DNA from: Hippasteria phrygiana
Lineage: Eukaryota; Echinodermata; Asteroidea; Valvatida; Goniasteridae
Length of the DNA stretch: 64,000 nucleotides
Reading direction: 5' to 3'
Assembly (NCBI GenBank): GCA_037893225.1
Contig: JAZGUH010000409.1
Location: forward strand, 744,001-808,000
This document shows, one piece after another, positions 43,939-55,332 of this stretch. The translations under genes were made by a program, and so were the position numbers. Numbering within the stretch: position 1 is the first letter of the stretch; the number at the start of each line of letters is the position of its first letter. Under the pieces are notes generated by a model, which made no database searches, was not told the origin of the DNA, and worked only from the letters and a program-made list of their open reading frames with translations.

Positions 43939-44522
43939 TAGGGGTGTTCATCGGGACCGGGTACCCAAGTACCTGACCGTTCATGCTAGGAACCGTTACC
44001 AGATTATGAAATCGAGTACCCATAAAACTTTACATGATCGCATAGGAACTTCCCCAGAAAATGAAAAAGGAAAGGTTTCGAATGTTATTTGTCAGGAATA
44101 TTTTTAAAATAAAACCCGACTACATGGGAAACCAGCACAGATTTCATGTTTATGATGCTCACGAAAATTGACAATAAAGGGAATTTACCGGTTGTGGTTT
44201 TTGTAGTCTGGGTATGGATAAAGAGCCTCAACGAGACATAATACAATCATGTCCCATTCCACAATAAATACAACTGTATAAGGCTTGTCTTTTGTGATAT
44301 ATGCCAGCGCATACACGTGCCGGAACATGTACAGTAGTGAAGGCATGAGATTTTTCAGACTTTTGTCTGAATTCAGACTTTTGAATCTAAGAGAAAGACA
44401 TTATTGCAACTTCCGGGATTGGAAGTTTTGGGTTCCAGGGTTTCTTTAACGGGTACCCGGGTACCCGTATTTTTTTCAATTGGGTACCCGGTTCTTTTAC
44501 TACCCATAAATGCACACCCCTA
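43939..44522. mobile_element. hAT MITE with perfect 8-bp target duplication
   Basis: TAGGGGTGTTCAT at the left and ATGCACACCCCTA at the right are inverse ends. CTTAGTAT stands on both sides (43931-43938, 44523-44530), a perfect 8-bp target duplication. Arms carry GGGTACCC words in both directions. No transposase is present. Confidence 0.92.
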
Positions 44523-45069
44523 CTTAGTATTTGTACATATGTACACCTTAATTCTTCGTATGGCCTACATTATGTGTTTGTTATTACATGTACAGGGATG
44601 CTGTTTAATCAGGATCTTGTCTAGAGCCTGTAAATAAGATGATGGAAGTCTGATTTATATTTAAGTCAGGCTTTTCCCCTGAAAACTGGCATTCCTATTA
44701 TTAAGTTGAATAATGCCATAATAATTGTTTCAATCGGCCGTATACATGTCTGTAACACAGTATTAATTTTGAAACCAGTTTCAAATTAGCTGTGTGGGTT
44801 TAGGGACCTTTTTTTAATCAACTGTAGCAGATCTAGACAAGTAGGCCTACAATGTATACCACAGTAAAGTTGGTACTGCAGGTGAATTCGACGGCATTGC
44901 CTATAAATAATAGTACATTTTGTATTTTTTTAATGAAAAAACTCTCAGAAAACAAATATCCAAAAATGGGGGTAAAATCATTAATTAATACATGTAACAA
45001 TGATGTTTTTGATCTGTAAAAAACTCAACAGAGATTGCTCATTTTTTAATACAAACATTTTAGAGGGTA
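44523..45069. other. No gene seen
   Basis: AT-rich non-coding DNA. Confidence 0.5.
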
Positions 45070-45218
45070 CACTGCCAAATACAAGAAAATATTTCTTTTT
45101 TAAGAAAAGTGTTCTTGTCTCATACTCCCTAGAAAACTTTTCTAGGGCGAGTGAGACAAGAAAACTGTTCTTGAATTAAGACCATTTTCTCATTTTAAGA
45201 AAACCATTTTTGGCAGTG
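45070..45218. mobile_element. 149-bp TA-flanked MITE
   Basis: CACTGCCAAATACAAG and TTTTTGGCAGTG are inverse ends with TA on both sides. The arms carry TTCTTGTCTCA and its inverse, and the centre CCCTAGAAAA-CTTTTCTAGGG is a perfect stem. A Tc1/mariner type is inferred from TA. Confidence 0.8.
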
Positions 45219-45220
45219 TA

Positions 45221-46777
45221 CAATATATGGAAAACGTTAATTTATTGCACCGACAGAGGGTCCAATCAAAGCTGGAATTCTCTTCTAGTGTACGTGACAT
45301 CAGATGAAGACTGGGAATATATCATCCCTGCTCTAATTACAATGTATGTGTTGTGCAGTACAGCACACATAAACTTAAATAGCTTATCCTGCTAGATGCC
45401 AGACAAGTTTATTTCAGCAGGCTACAGTTGTCAGTTTGACTTAGTCCAGCAGTCAGAAAGAACTCAAACATGTACATGTACATGTATGTATACATGTAAC
45501 ATACACTAGTACTGCACATGTACAGGTAAATATGCCTACTACATTTCTCACTTATTTCGGAAGACCGGTAAATTGACTCATCCATGTAACTCAATCTTGA
45601 ATGCACAACTACATAGATCACTACTGTAATTTCTTGTTGATAGCATGCAAGCACCCATTACGTTTATATTCTTCTTGATGCCTGTAATATGACCGCACCG
45701 GTTCTAATCAGTTCCAATGCATGTATCATTCAATCCTGCCCAATGCAACAATTCAAGGTGCAACAAGTGTCCAACTCGGTGAAATTAATTAATCTCAGCA
45801 CTGAAAAAAGATGCATCTTGTTGCACCTTGGAGGAAGGAAAAACCTTCCTCCATGGTTGCAATGAGCACTGAGCCTTTGTACTGTTGTGAAACCACACAG
45901 TCTTTATTGCTTACCAATTATAGTTAATTGCTTATAAATGGATTATTGGTAAAAGATTCCCTGCATTACCCGCACTCATGTGCACAATGATGTGGGCCCT
46001 ACATTTACATGCACCTGCTGTGCGTGATGTAAACTGCGTGAACATGGGTGAATGTATGCTTGTGCCCTCTGTTTGTGAAGTGCATATAATGCAGAGAATC
46101 ATTTACAAATAATCAAAAAGTAAATTATCCATAACCGATGAGCAATGAGGACTGTGATTTCACAACATTACTTTGACAACATGATGATGCACGTTGTTGC
46201 ATTGAGCTCGGTGCCTGGGCAAAATAACATAAAGGGTTAGGTTTTAGGCAATGTGGTTGATTATTTGTGAGTCCAAAACCAGTAACTGATAAGTTCTAAG
46301 ATCAAATTCTTTCCTTTTTCCCCCCTCAAGTACGAATACATGTCGCTGCATCTTTTCTAAACACATGTACAATCTGCATAGTCCAAGATCTGCAGGTGTA
46401 GAACATGCAATGGCTGAGGCCAGGCAGGGAATATGAAAACTCAATGAACCACTCTCCATGTCACAAAGGTCAGTCACATCAGATATGAGCTGCACACCAA
46501 ACTTGAGGAACATGACGGAGAGCTTTGTTCAATTAACCCTCCCTCTCTTGGTGCCAAAATGGAGGCAACTACCCTACCTACATGTACATGTATCAAAACT
46601 TATCAAGTTTCAGGTTGAAACACACAACCTGTTGGAGAGGAAGGGTTTAGGTTTTTTGATAGGTTATGATAGTTATAACAGTAGGAGGGTTAATGAATGC
46701 AGTTAACCTTATACGTGCCATAGGAATACTCATGAGCACTCTTTTCATTGCACTACATGTATGTATTTCCGGTGTCC
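45221..46777. other. No gene seen
   Basis: Includes an ACATGTAC run at 45471-45500 and an inverted pair GGTGCAACAAG / CTTGTTGCACC near 45756-45828. No gene recognised. Confidence 0.45.
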
Positions 46778-47425
46778 GCCCGATAGTCCGAAGGTTCGAT
46801 TGTCCGAAGGTTCGATTGTCCGAAGGTTTATTGATCCGAAGGTTCGATATGTGAACGTACAAATTCACCATAAGAGGGTTCGTTAGTCCGAAAATGAAAT
46901 AAGGTTCGTTAATCCGAACATTTGATGCGATAGTCCGAAGGTCCATTGGTCCGAAGGGCCGACAATCCGAAGGTTCATTTATCCGAAGGTTCGGTAGTCC
47001 GAATTTAGAATAAGGTAAATTAGTCCGAAGGTTCAAAAGTCCGAAACGAAAATAAGGTTCAATAGTCCGAAGTTTCATTATTCCAAAAGCACACAAGGTT
47101 CGATAGTCCGAATTGACAATAAGGTTGGATAGTCCGAATCGGCAATAAGGTCCGATAGTTCGAATCGGCAATAAGCTTATTGTCAATTCGGACTATCGAA
47201 CCTTATTGTCAATTCGGACTATCGAACCCTATCGTCTATTCGGAATATTGAACCTGATCGTCCATTCGGACTATCGAACCTTAACGTCGATTCGGATTAT
47301 CGCACCCTATCGTCTATTCGGACTATCGAACCTTCGGATTATTTAACCTTATTCTTTTTTCGGACTAATGGGCCCTTCGGACTATCGAACCTTCGAACTA
47401 TCGAACGTTTAGACTATCGAACACA
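46778..47425. repeat. 650-bp degenerate palindrome of GGTTCGATAGTCCGAA
   Basis: The left arm repeats GGTTCGATAGTCCGAA with spacers such as AATAAG; the right arm repeats TTCGGACTATCGAACC. The centre is AATAAGCTTATT at 47170-47181. About twenty units occur per arm pair, each with substitutions. The 179-codon minus frame here is a repeat shadow. It is probably a MITE whose arms have been internally amplified. Confidence 0.85.
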
Positions 47426-47985
47426 CAGTGTTTTGAATGAGTGTGCTGTTTTGAATTTTTTTTTTTCCTTTGCTGACCTTGTTGGGGGAGGGGTTAGGAA
47501 TGCTGTTTTGATTGAAACTCCCTGCCTCAAAACTAAAAAAGGACATTCCAGAAATTATGGGGGCTTTTTTAGTTCATCAGATTTAGAACAAAATGAACTT
47601 TAATGATAGCATTTCACAGTGTATGAAAAAACAAAACACTAGACCACCGGACTAGTTGAGTTCACTAGACCAACGCTCAAATCACTGGACTCAGTCCAGC
47701 CTGGGCCAGTTGATATTTCGATCCCTGTGATTCCGTGCATGGGATTTCAGTCCCTGCCCGATTCCGTGGGTTTCCCCAAGAATATCATTCTGGGGTTTTC
47801 CTCCAACCTCTAAAACTGAAATGTCTTCATGGTCTTTCTGCAGGTTTCATCTTTCTAGTTATTGAAATAATGGACGTCCATTATCTCCATAGACCCATTG
47901 GTCCAGGGTTCTTCAACCATAGTTCTCCAACCACATTGCACACTATCAGGGGAAATTAATGTGGGGCAGTATCCATTTGCATCAC
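47426..47985. other. No gene seen
   Basis: Non-coding DNA; a short palindrome CTGGACTCAGTCCAG near 47684. Confidence 0.5.
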
Positions 47986-47989
47986 TTAA

Positions 47990-48203
47990 CCCTTTGCGTA
48001 CGGAAGACGCCATATGGCTTTAAAAAAGAGAAGTGCCACCAGGCCGGATGACGCCATTTGCCGCTGTTTGTGCAGTTTTAATCCGTTGTTAGATTATTGT
48101 TTTACGTTACGCTTGACTGCACAAACACATTGTAGCAGTTCGCTTGGCTGCCAGAACCGCTGCGACACCCTGACGTCTCCTGTAAAAACCCATACTCAAG
48201 GGG
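47990..48203 (-). mobile_element. TTAA MITE, CCCCTTG family (copy 11, full length)
   Basis: TTAA at 47986-47989 and 48204-48207. Begins CCTTTGCGTACGGAAGACGC and ends CCATACTCAAGGGG. Inverse of the 23626 copy through CCACCAGGCCGGATGACGCC and GCTTGGCTGCCAGAACCGCT. Confidence 0.9.
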
Positions 48204-48575
48204 TTAAAAATGCATTGTCAGGACAAAGTTCAGTGCAGTAGGTCATTTCAAGAGATTGGTCCCAGTTTTCCACTTTCTTTTCAGCTGTGAACTTAATGTT
48301 TAATTAACTTTCCTGAGAACACTCCACTATAGGTTAGCCAATTATGGCAGCATTGATTTGAGCGTAGACAGGTGACATCACATGACAAGGGTTCCTTATA
48401 CATTGTACATACATGTACATGTACCTGTTCACAATTTCTTGTACTATCCTGCTGTTACTACATTGTACATGTACATACAGCATACATACAAAAACTCTAG
48501 CTGACTCGTGTCTTATTAATTTATCAATGCTAGAAGTTTTATCAATCTAAAGCCTTCTTGTGTTATCCTCACAAT

Positions 48576-48903
48576 AGGCGTTTTCACACTACATGTATGT
48601 ACATGTACATGTACATGTACGTTCGACCCGTGTCGAAATCTACACGGGTCCAACCCGTGTAGACTTTTTACAAATTTCAACACGGGTCAACGCTACCTTT
48701 TCACACTACTCAACGCAGTTACATGGGTCGAACTTAACCCAGAGGTACATGTTTTCAACATGGGTCGAACTTCTTTACACGGGTGGAGAGCTCTCAACCC
48801 ATCTCCCAAGCAGGGTCAGTGCCGTGTTGAAAATGTTGTAGTGTAAAAAGTCAACACATGCCGGACCCGGGTACAGAGATTTTTCGTAGTGTTAAAAGGT
48901 CTA
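48576..48903. mobile_element. MITE-like element with TTTTCACACTA ends
   Basis: GCGTTTTCACACTA at the left and TAGTGTTAAAAGG at the right are roughly inverse. The core repeats ACACGGGTC, ACCCGTGTAGA and AACATGGGTCGAAC in both orientations. Similar in build to the 18787-19082 repeat but different in sequence. An ACATGT array (48591-48620) interrupts the left end. Confidence 0.6.
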
Positions 48904-49165
48904 TAATGTACAATTTTCACAGGTTTGTATTAGGCCTAATTGTATTTTTAGCTTTTCTGCAAATTTGCAAAAAAGTTTGTTTTTGTTAAGATTGTTTTTC
49001 TTAATTATTTCTTTTTCTTTTTAGGTACCCGATCCCACAGACTATGTTTCCTTCCTACAGGCACTTTTAACAGAAAACAAAGTCGCATTTAGAGAACCGT
49101 AGGTCCGATTGAGTTCAAATATGGCTTGTGGGAAGGCCAGCATGTGTTATAAAAGAAAATTGATG

Positions 49166-49184
49166 TGACGTCATGATGACGTCA
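49166..49184. promoter_or_regulatory. Paired CRE palindromes, first pair
   Basis: TGACGTCA at 49166-49173 and 49177-49184, 11 bp apart start to start, in TGACGTCATGATGACGTCA. Perfect CRE sites bind CREB/ATF-type bZIP factors. No gene or promoter is visible next to them, so function is unproven. Confidence 0.5.
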
Positions 49185-49322
49185 TCATACTATTTTAAAG
49201 CAATTTTTTAGTTTTTGAACCATTAAGCCATATTTCATCAACAGAGCATGCTAATTTCGAAATTCTTTTTGTAATAGGTTTGTTACATGGTCATACATGT
49301 AGATACTCACATGTGAAAAATG

Positions 49323-49341
49323 TGACGTCATGATGACGTCA
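49323..49341. promoter_or_regulatory. Paired CRE palindromes, second pair
   Basis: TGACGTCA at 49323-49330 and 49334-49341, with the same 11-bp spacing as the first pair. It lies in the second unit of the degenerate block. Confidence 0.5.
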
Positions 49342-49388
49342 TAACAAATGCGCTTTTAAGTTTTTGAACCTTTAAGCCATACATGTAC

Positions 49389-49775
49389 ATGACCCGCTCT
49401 ACAAAAAAGGGTATTATGTCGCACTATGTGAAAACACACACAGGGCTGTTATATGTGAAGTGGGCAAAAAAATCTTCACCTAAGTGATTTTTTGGGGTTT
49501 TTGGTTTGTTGGCATATTTTCAGAAAAATAAAGATGAAAAAATAAATGTTGATAAAAATTGTATTTCTTTGCTCTTTTTGAGTTTAAAGGCCTATATCCC
49601 TAAACACACTTCCGTTAAATTGGAAAACATGCATATACAAATGTCAAGATATCTCGAGAACACAAAATGCCACAGGAGTCAAACCTACACCAAATTAAAG
49701 CTTACGATGTGACAAATTCAATAACTCATTTTTAAAAATTTGCGACATAAGACTCTTTTTTGCAGAGCCGGTCAC
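49389..49775 (-). mobile_element. GTGACCC MITE, second copy
   Basis: Left TGACCCGCTCTACAAAAAAG and right inverse GTGACCGGCTCTGCAAAAAA, with TTATGTCGCA inside both ends. Same family as the insertion at 10422-10864. Confidence 0.8.
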
Positions 49776-50095
49776 ATATCTCTTCAACAGAACATGCTAA
49801 TGTGTTATAGATGAAAATTGATCTGACTTCATGATGACATCATCAGCCGTCATGTCACCATTAAAGGTGCATAGTTTGAAGCCCTGTGTATCTGCAGAAA
49901 TTTAAGTTAAATTTGGTTTATGTTTGCTTTGTACACAAATAGAAACGTGTTATAGACACAAATTTATGTGATGTCATGATGTCACCAGGTGTCATCTCAC
50001 AGAACATTAAAAGGGCATTTTTTGAAATGCAATATATCTCCACAACTGTAGATTCAATGGGACGGATATTTAGTGTGCGCACACAGTCGTACTTT

Positions 50096-50290
50096 GCCAA
50101 TACGTGCGAGGACAATGCCTTGTGTTGCCTTTTGTTCCTTTAATATAACCCAACCCCATAGACTAAGCACGTACTTCTACATGTACGTGCGAGGACCGAT
50201 TTCAACAAAATACTTGACGTGCAAGGACTGAAAGGTTTCTTTGTATTTCCTTTCTCCTCTTGTCCTCGGAGATATATACAGAACCTGTAC
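50096..50290 (-). repeat. Dispersed repeat D, copy 4 (inverted)
   Basis: Inverse of 14896-15080: CCAATACGTGCGAGGACAAT, TTGTTCCTTTAATATAACCC, GCGAGGACCGATTTCAACAA and TCCTCGGAGATATATACAGA. Confidence 0.78.
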
Positions 50291-51114
50291 AGATACATGT
50301 AGCGACCTGTTGCAGATAACTCCTGCTACATTCTCATGTCATCAGGTGTCAAATTACAAAACATTAAAAATGCATGTTGTAAAGTTCAGAACCACAGGTT
50401 CAATTCGGTTCATATTTGGTATAAACAGAAACAGGGACGTGTCACATAACATCGCATTCAACATACATTTTTCTTAAACCAAAATCTACAAAACTTCATG
50501 TCTCATTAGATTATAAATTAGTATGTGCTTAAACCAGGATGTACATGCTAATTAAACCTAGCAAACGGACTTGACAAGACTCTATAATACAATTTTTAGG
50601 CTCAAGAAAAAAGAGGTCGGAAAAGCCCTGCGTTCTGTTCGAAACAGACACACACACAGATCTCTAGTTTCTTTCTGTGGATGTTCTGAATAAAATTAAA
50701 GTTTATCAAAGTGGATTGAACTTAATCACTTAATAAACCCGGGACAAATTCCCAACATTGCCTCAGTTCTCAAGTTGCCTTAGATTTTTAATACCTAGTA
50801 AATATACATTACAACAGTCAAGAATAACTTTTACTCCATCATTTTCAACTAATAATCTAGTCCTTTTCATGATGTTACCCATGATATATAGCCTAATGGG
50901 TACCGGTACATCCCAACAGTGAATGTTCACAAGTGGGACAGCGTGAAGCGTCAGAGCTATTTCTAGTAAAGGCTCGCACTTTGAGATTCTTAAATTGACG
51001 TGACTGCGGCATCCCTAGTGACCTCTGTGCACCGGAGAAGAAAAGCGGAATAAGGACTGTCTAGCTCGAAATGTCTAAATGCCATTTATGAATCGAGGTG
51101 TTAATAACCCTTGA

Positions 51115-51342
51115 GCTGATAATTATGTCAAAAAGGAACTTCTACTGTCAAAACAAGGTGCCTCTTACAGACTTTTTCATGACAAGGAAGTAACAATTAA
51201 AGGCCTCAGTGACAATGTGTTGGAATTGCATGTCTCACCTTAGACTGCTGACAACAAGATCCAGGGAATCATCACAGAAAGGAAGGAACTCTTCGTCCGC
51301 ATGGACTTTGATGCACTCGATGCCTTCGGGTACAAGAGCTGA
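51115..51342 (+). pseudogene. Short coding-like remnant with one internal stop
   Basis: One frame reads 76 codons with a single TAG at 51241-51243. Before it: KKELLLSKQGASYRLFHDKE and VTIKGLSDNVLELHVSP; after it: NKIQGIITERKELFVRMDF and DALDAFGYKS. The composition is protein-like and mixed, unlike the repeat-shadow frames around. No family was recognised. It could be an exon of a decayed gene or transposon, or chance. Confidence 0.3.
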
Positions 51343-52191
51343 TTCCTTTTGGGAAGCCGTTATAAATACAAAAAAGACACCTTTCGTCAAATGAAATTGT
51401 TGCAAATTTGAGTATGCCCTTTTGGGTCTACGGGGACAGATGCATGCATTTAATCGTAATTCTGCAAAATGGTGGATGACAAACGTATCGTGTATATTGT
51501 GCAGCCAGGATGGATAGAGCCCACCAAAGTTGTGTCAAAAAGCTTGCAGATGTTTTTCTCTAAAAACTGAGGGGAAAATGCACCAAAAAGTGGGGGAGAG
51601 GAGGTAATTTATCTTTCCCAAGTGGCCAACCAGTTATAAACCACTTTTATCAGTAGGCTTTTCAAGCTGATGAAACAACCTTACATGTAGGTGACAGAAT
51701 CTCAACCACACAGAATGATTTAATATTCCAAAGTATAAATATCTATGTGATTTTAAGTTTAGAGGTTGTACCCTACCTGTTAGTGTTAGCAATGGTAAAT
51801 ATCCCAACATAAAAGAATCCTGAAAGATATTCCCTCTTAATTAAAGTTTGATTTACCATCTTTCACTTTGTTAAAATTTGGGATAATAAAGAAATGCTTA
51901 GATGATATTTCCTTCCAAAGTTGATAACTCTTAAAACTAGTCTTGAAGCTGAAACTATATGAGTCTCCAGTTTATGAGTCCCCATATAATTGGCAGGTCT
52001 AATTTAATTCAAATTGCTCATAAAAATTCCCATTCTCTGCAAGAGCAGGAACCCTTTATGATGGTAATACTTCAACTGAATGGCTTTTAAAACTCTAAAC
52101 TGAGTTTTAAGGACATGCACATTGAGATTTGGTCAGCATGAGCAATTCTGGGTCTACTTAGTGCGCTGCAACCTTATAGCAGTTTGTATTT
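51343..52191. other. No gene seen
   Basis: AT-rich non-coding DNA without recognisable repeats. Confidence 0.5.
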
Positions 52192-53344
52192 GGGTCATTC
52201 CACCAGGTTGGGACACAGTGTGTGACATTTATCCATATCTTTAAAAGTACTATTACATTTGATTCAGTTATTTCATGTAACATCAGTCTTTGGATGGGCA
52301 ATATTTTAGAAAGTTTTAAATCATGTAAATTATATTTTACCAAAAATATGATTTAAAAATGTGTCATAACCAGTTTGACGTAACATGGACACGTCCATAT
52401 TTCCATTTTTGTGTTTTTTCAAGACTTTAAAATACAATATGGGAAATTCACCATGCGTACTAATTAAAAGATGTACTATGCAACACAAGAACACTTTTTT
52501 TTATGGTAGTCAGTGTCCAAATATAGCAGAGACAGCAAAAACAGACGTGAGTTTGGACGTAACATGGACACTGTGTCCACTGTTACGTCCACACATGCAT
52601 GTTTTTTTGTTCTTGCTTGTTTCTGAGCTATTTGGACACTGGCAACCATAACAAAAAGTGTTTTCTTGTAGCATTGAGTGTCTTTTAGTTAGTACATATA
52701 GTAAGTTGCATAATTATTTATTTAATGACGAAAAAAAAAGGCAGTCTGGACGTAACATTTAGTACTGACATGGTGTGACATGAAAATGCACATTTCCTTT
52801 TTGTAACATTTTCAACATTTATATAAATAATTATGCAAACTCACGCTGTATACTAATTACAAAACACAAAACAAAAAACGAAACATTTGTTATGATATTC
52901 AATATCCAAATGCAGCACAACAGCAGAAATATATGTATGGTCATGGTCTATCATGGTGTCCATGTGACGTCTGCACCGATTCTTCAAATTCTTGCTTTTT
53001 CTGCTATATTTGGACATTGACTGCCGTAAAAAGGTGTTTCATTGTTGCATAGTGTGTCTTTTAATTATTGTACGTAATGAATTTCCCATATTTATTTATT
53101 AAAATGTTGAAAAAACACAAACAATTAAATGTTGGACACGGTGTCCATGTTACATCTATTTTACATTCAAAATAACACACTTTTTATCCTATTTTTGTTA
53201 AAATATAACTTACATGATTGAAACTTTCTCAAATAATCTCACACCCAAAGACGGATGTCACATGAAATAACTGAATTAAATGTAATGATGGTTTTAATGA
53301 TATGGTCATATAACACACTGTGTCCCAACCTGGTGGAATGACCC
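52192..53344. mobile_element. 1.15-kb palindromic DNA element
   Basis: The ends GGGTCATTCCACCAGGTTGG (followed by GACACAGTGTG) are near-perfect inverses at 52192 and 53344. The match continues inward for more than 100 bp (for example TGAATTAAATG / CATTTGATTCA regions). The core holds further inverted pairs around TGGACGTAACATGGACAC and CAGTGTCCAAATATAGCAGA. No reading frame is long enough for a transposase. It is a large foldback MITE, superfamily unknown. Confidence 0.85.
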
Positions 53345-55332
53345 ATCTCAATATAGAATTACCAAATCAACAAATTTCTCATTGATATTTATGCCAGTGT
53401 ACATTGTACACATGTATGTCCACAAAATGAACAATGAACAAAATGTACATGCACATGCCTCATTTCAGTCAACTTAACCAAAACAAATCACCTCACTGTT
53501 AATGAGGTTCAAATTTCAAACAACATTCTACCTAAGTACATTTAATCTTTATAGAGCATATTAATAATATACTCTTGTGTATAATCACTGAAAATATCAT
53601 GGAAATTCATGCATTCATTCAAACATGGATCATTGACTTACATTGTAGAGTAGAAATGGCTTAAATACAATGTTGTACAACATATGCCGAGTATGACTTA
53701 CACAGCCCTTCCTCGTGTTTTTCAACCACTCCAATGGGATTTACAAAAGATTTCCAAGTATCAGATATAGTCAATAGTGAGTGGTTTAATCATGTTCATT
53801 GACTGATTCGCTAAGCACTTATCTACATGTTCATACATGTATAACAATATTTATCTGAACATAATACATTGATACAACATTTTTACTGATAAAAAGAAAC
53901 TTGACAGGAACTTGAAATATAATTGAAGTAGTGTACATATGTAGGTAGACTTTTGAGCACACTTTGACCTTTTCTAAAGAAATATTACCAAACAAAAACA
54001 AAACAATATAAATTGTACTCCATTTCCAAAACACTACCCAATTAGGCAATAAAAGAATCCTTTTATGCTGCCATTTGATTGGCTTGCATACTTATCCACG
54101 ATTGGTTAATAAAATTCATCTTTTTTCTTTGATTGCCTGACATACTAATCTGTGATTGGTTACCTGCCCTTTGATTGTTCAGTTTGATTGCCCTATCGTG
54201 TGATGAGCCTATAATGTTACTGTGTAGCCGTGACCTGTTGGAACGAGTCATGAAACGGCCACAATCGCACCGTCTTTTTTACTAATATGATGTAAAAGTA
54301 CAACCAACTTCCGTTGGTTGTGATGGATGTAGGTAGAGCTCAAGCCATGTTGTTTAACATATGTGTTTTTGTTTATGATAGGCTATTCCAAATTCCTTGA
54401 TTGTAACTTTCAATCCACGCCATGTTTAGGTTCAAAGTGACCACTTCCCACCCCCTTAATGCTTGGAAATGCATAATTGGTAGCTGCATGCATTTACTTT
54501 TGAAAATACAAAATACTGTGGAAAAAGAAAGCTATCCCTTCCTAGTTTAAAACTTGAAAATTGATTGACTGAAATTTGGTTTAAATTACTCTATACTAAA
54601 AAATGACTAAATTTTCAAACTAAAAAAACAGGTGTAAACGAACGATCAACAGCGCATGTTACTATAAGTTATTACAGGCAATATGTGTGCAGACTTTCTT
54701 ATTTGGTTAATACCAACAAATCCATGCTTAAAATTCAATCCCTTACGACAGGCATTTGGTGGGATAGGCCATCGATCTGTGTATGAAAGACCAGTTACCA
54801 CAGTGTATGCTCAGAGACACTGCGTAAAGCCAATCCATGCTCGGATGCTGTTTAATAATATCCCTAACAGCCCAAGGCTTTTTACTAGAATCCTTCCCCA
54901 ACCACACAAACTCCAACACTGTGTAGTAAACCAATGGCACATTCTTTGTACTTAGACAAAATCAGGGCATCAAGTCCCATGCAAAGTGATGGTGCCAAGG
55001 CTCTACAGTACCCAATCACACAAAATTCAACACAAATGGGGTGTTTGATTTTGGCAGGTTAGGGATGGTTAGGGTTAATAACCGTTGTAAGGCTGTATCG
55101 ACCTGTTTGATCCATTATGGGACTCTACATGTAGATGAATGAATACTCACTTTTATGACTGTCAAACAAGGCTTCAGTATGTGGACATACTGTTAGTCTA
55201 CTACAAAAATGTATAAGAATGTGAGGATGTACGGCATGCATGCAAACAGATTGGCCATTAAATAACATCTTTGAAACATCATCGTGGTACATTGTACATG
55301 TACGGTCTGGCTGACCCCGTCAACGTGATTCA
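53345..55332. other. No gene seen
   Basis: AT-rich DNA; GATTGGTTA-type words repeat near 54070-54190. No gene recognised. Confidence 0.45.

Larger units (their letters stand above)
49085..50480 (+). repeat. Degenerate tandem block with CRE pairs
   Basis: A unit roughly of the form: hormone-free GGTTCAATTCGGTTCATATTTGG-like text (shown as GGTTCAATTCGGTTCATA), then GTGTTATAGAC, GTGATGTCATGATG, CATCTCACAGAACATTAAAA, repeats about five times with much decay. Two DNA elements interrupt it (49389-49775 and 50096-50290). It has no ORF. Copies one and two keep perfect paired TGACGTCA sites. Confidence 0.6.

Noticed and set aside
46647..47186. 179-codon minus-strand ORF
   Set aside because: It lies in the degenerate GGTTCGATAGTCCGAA palindrome and its repeats mirror the DNA repeats.
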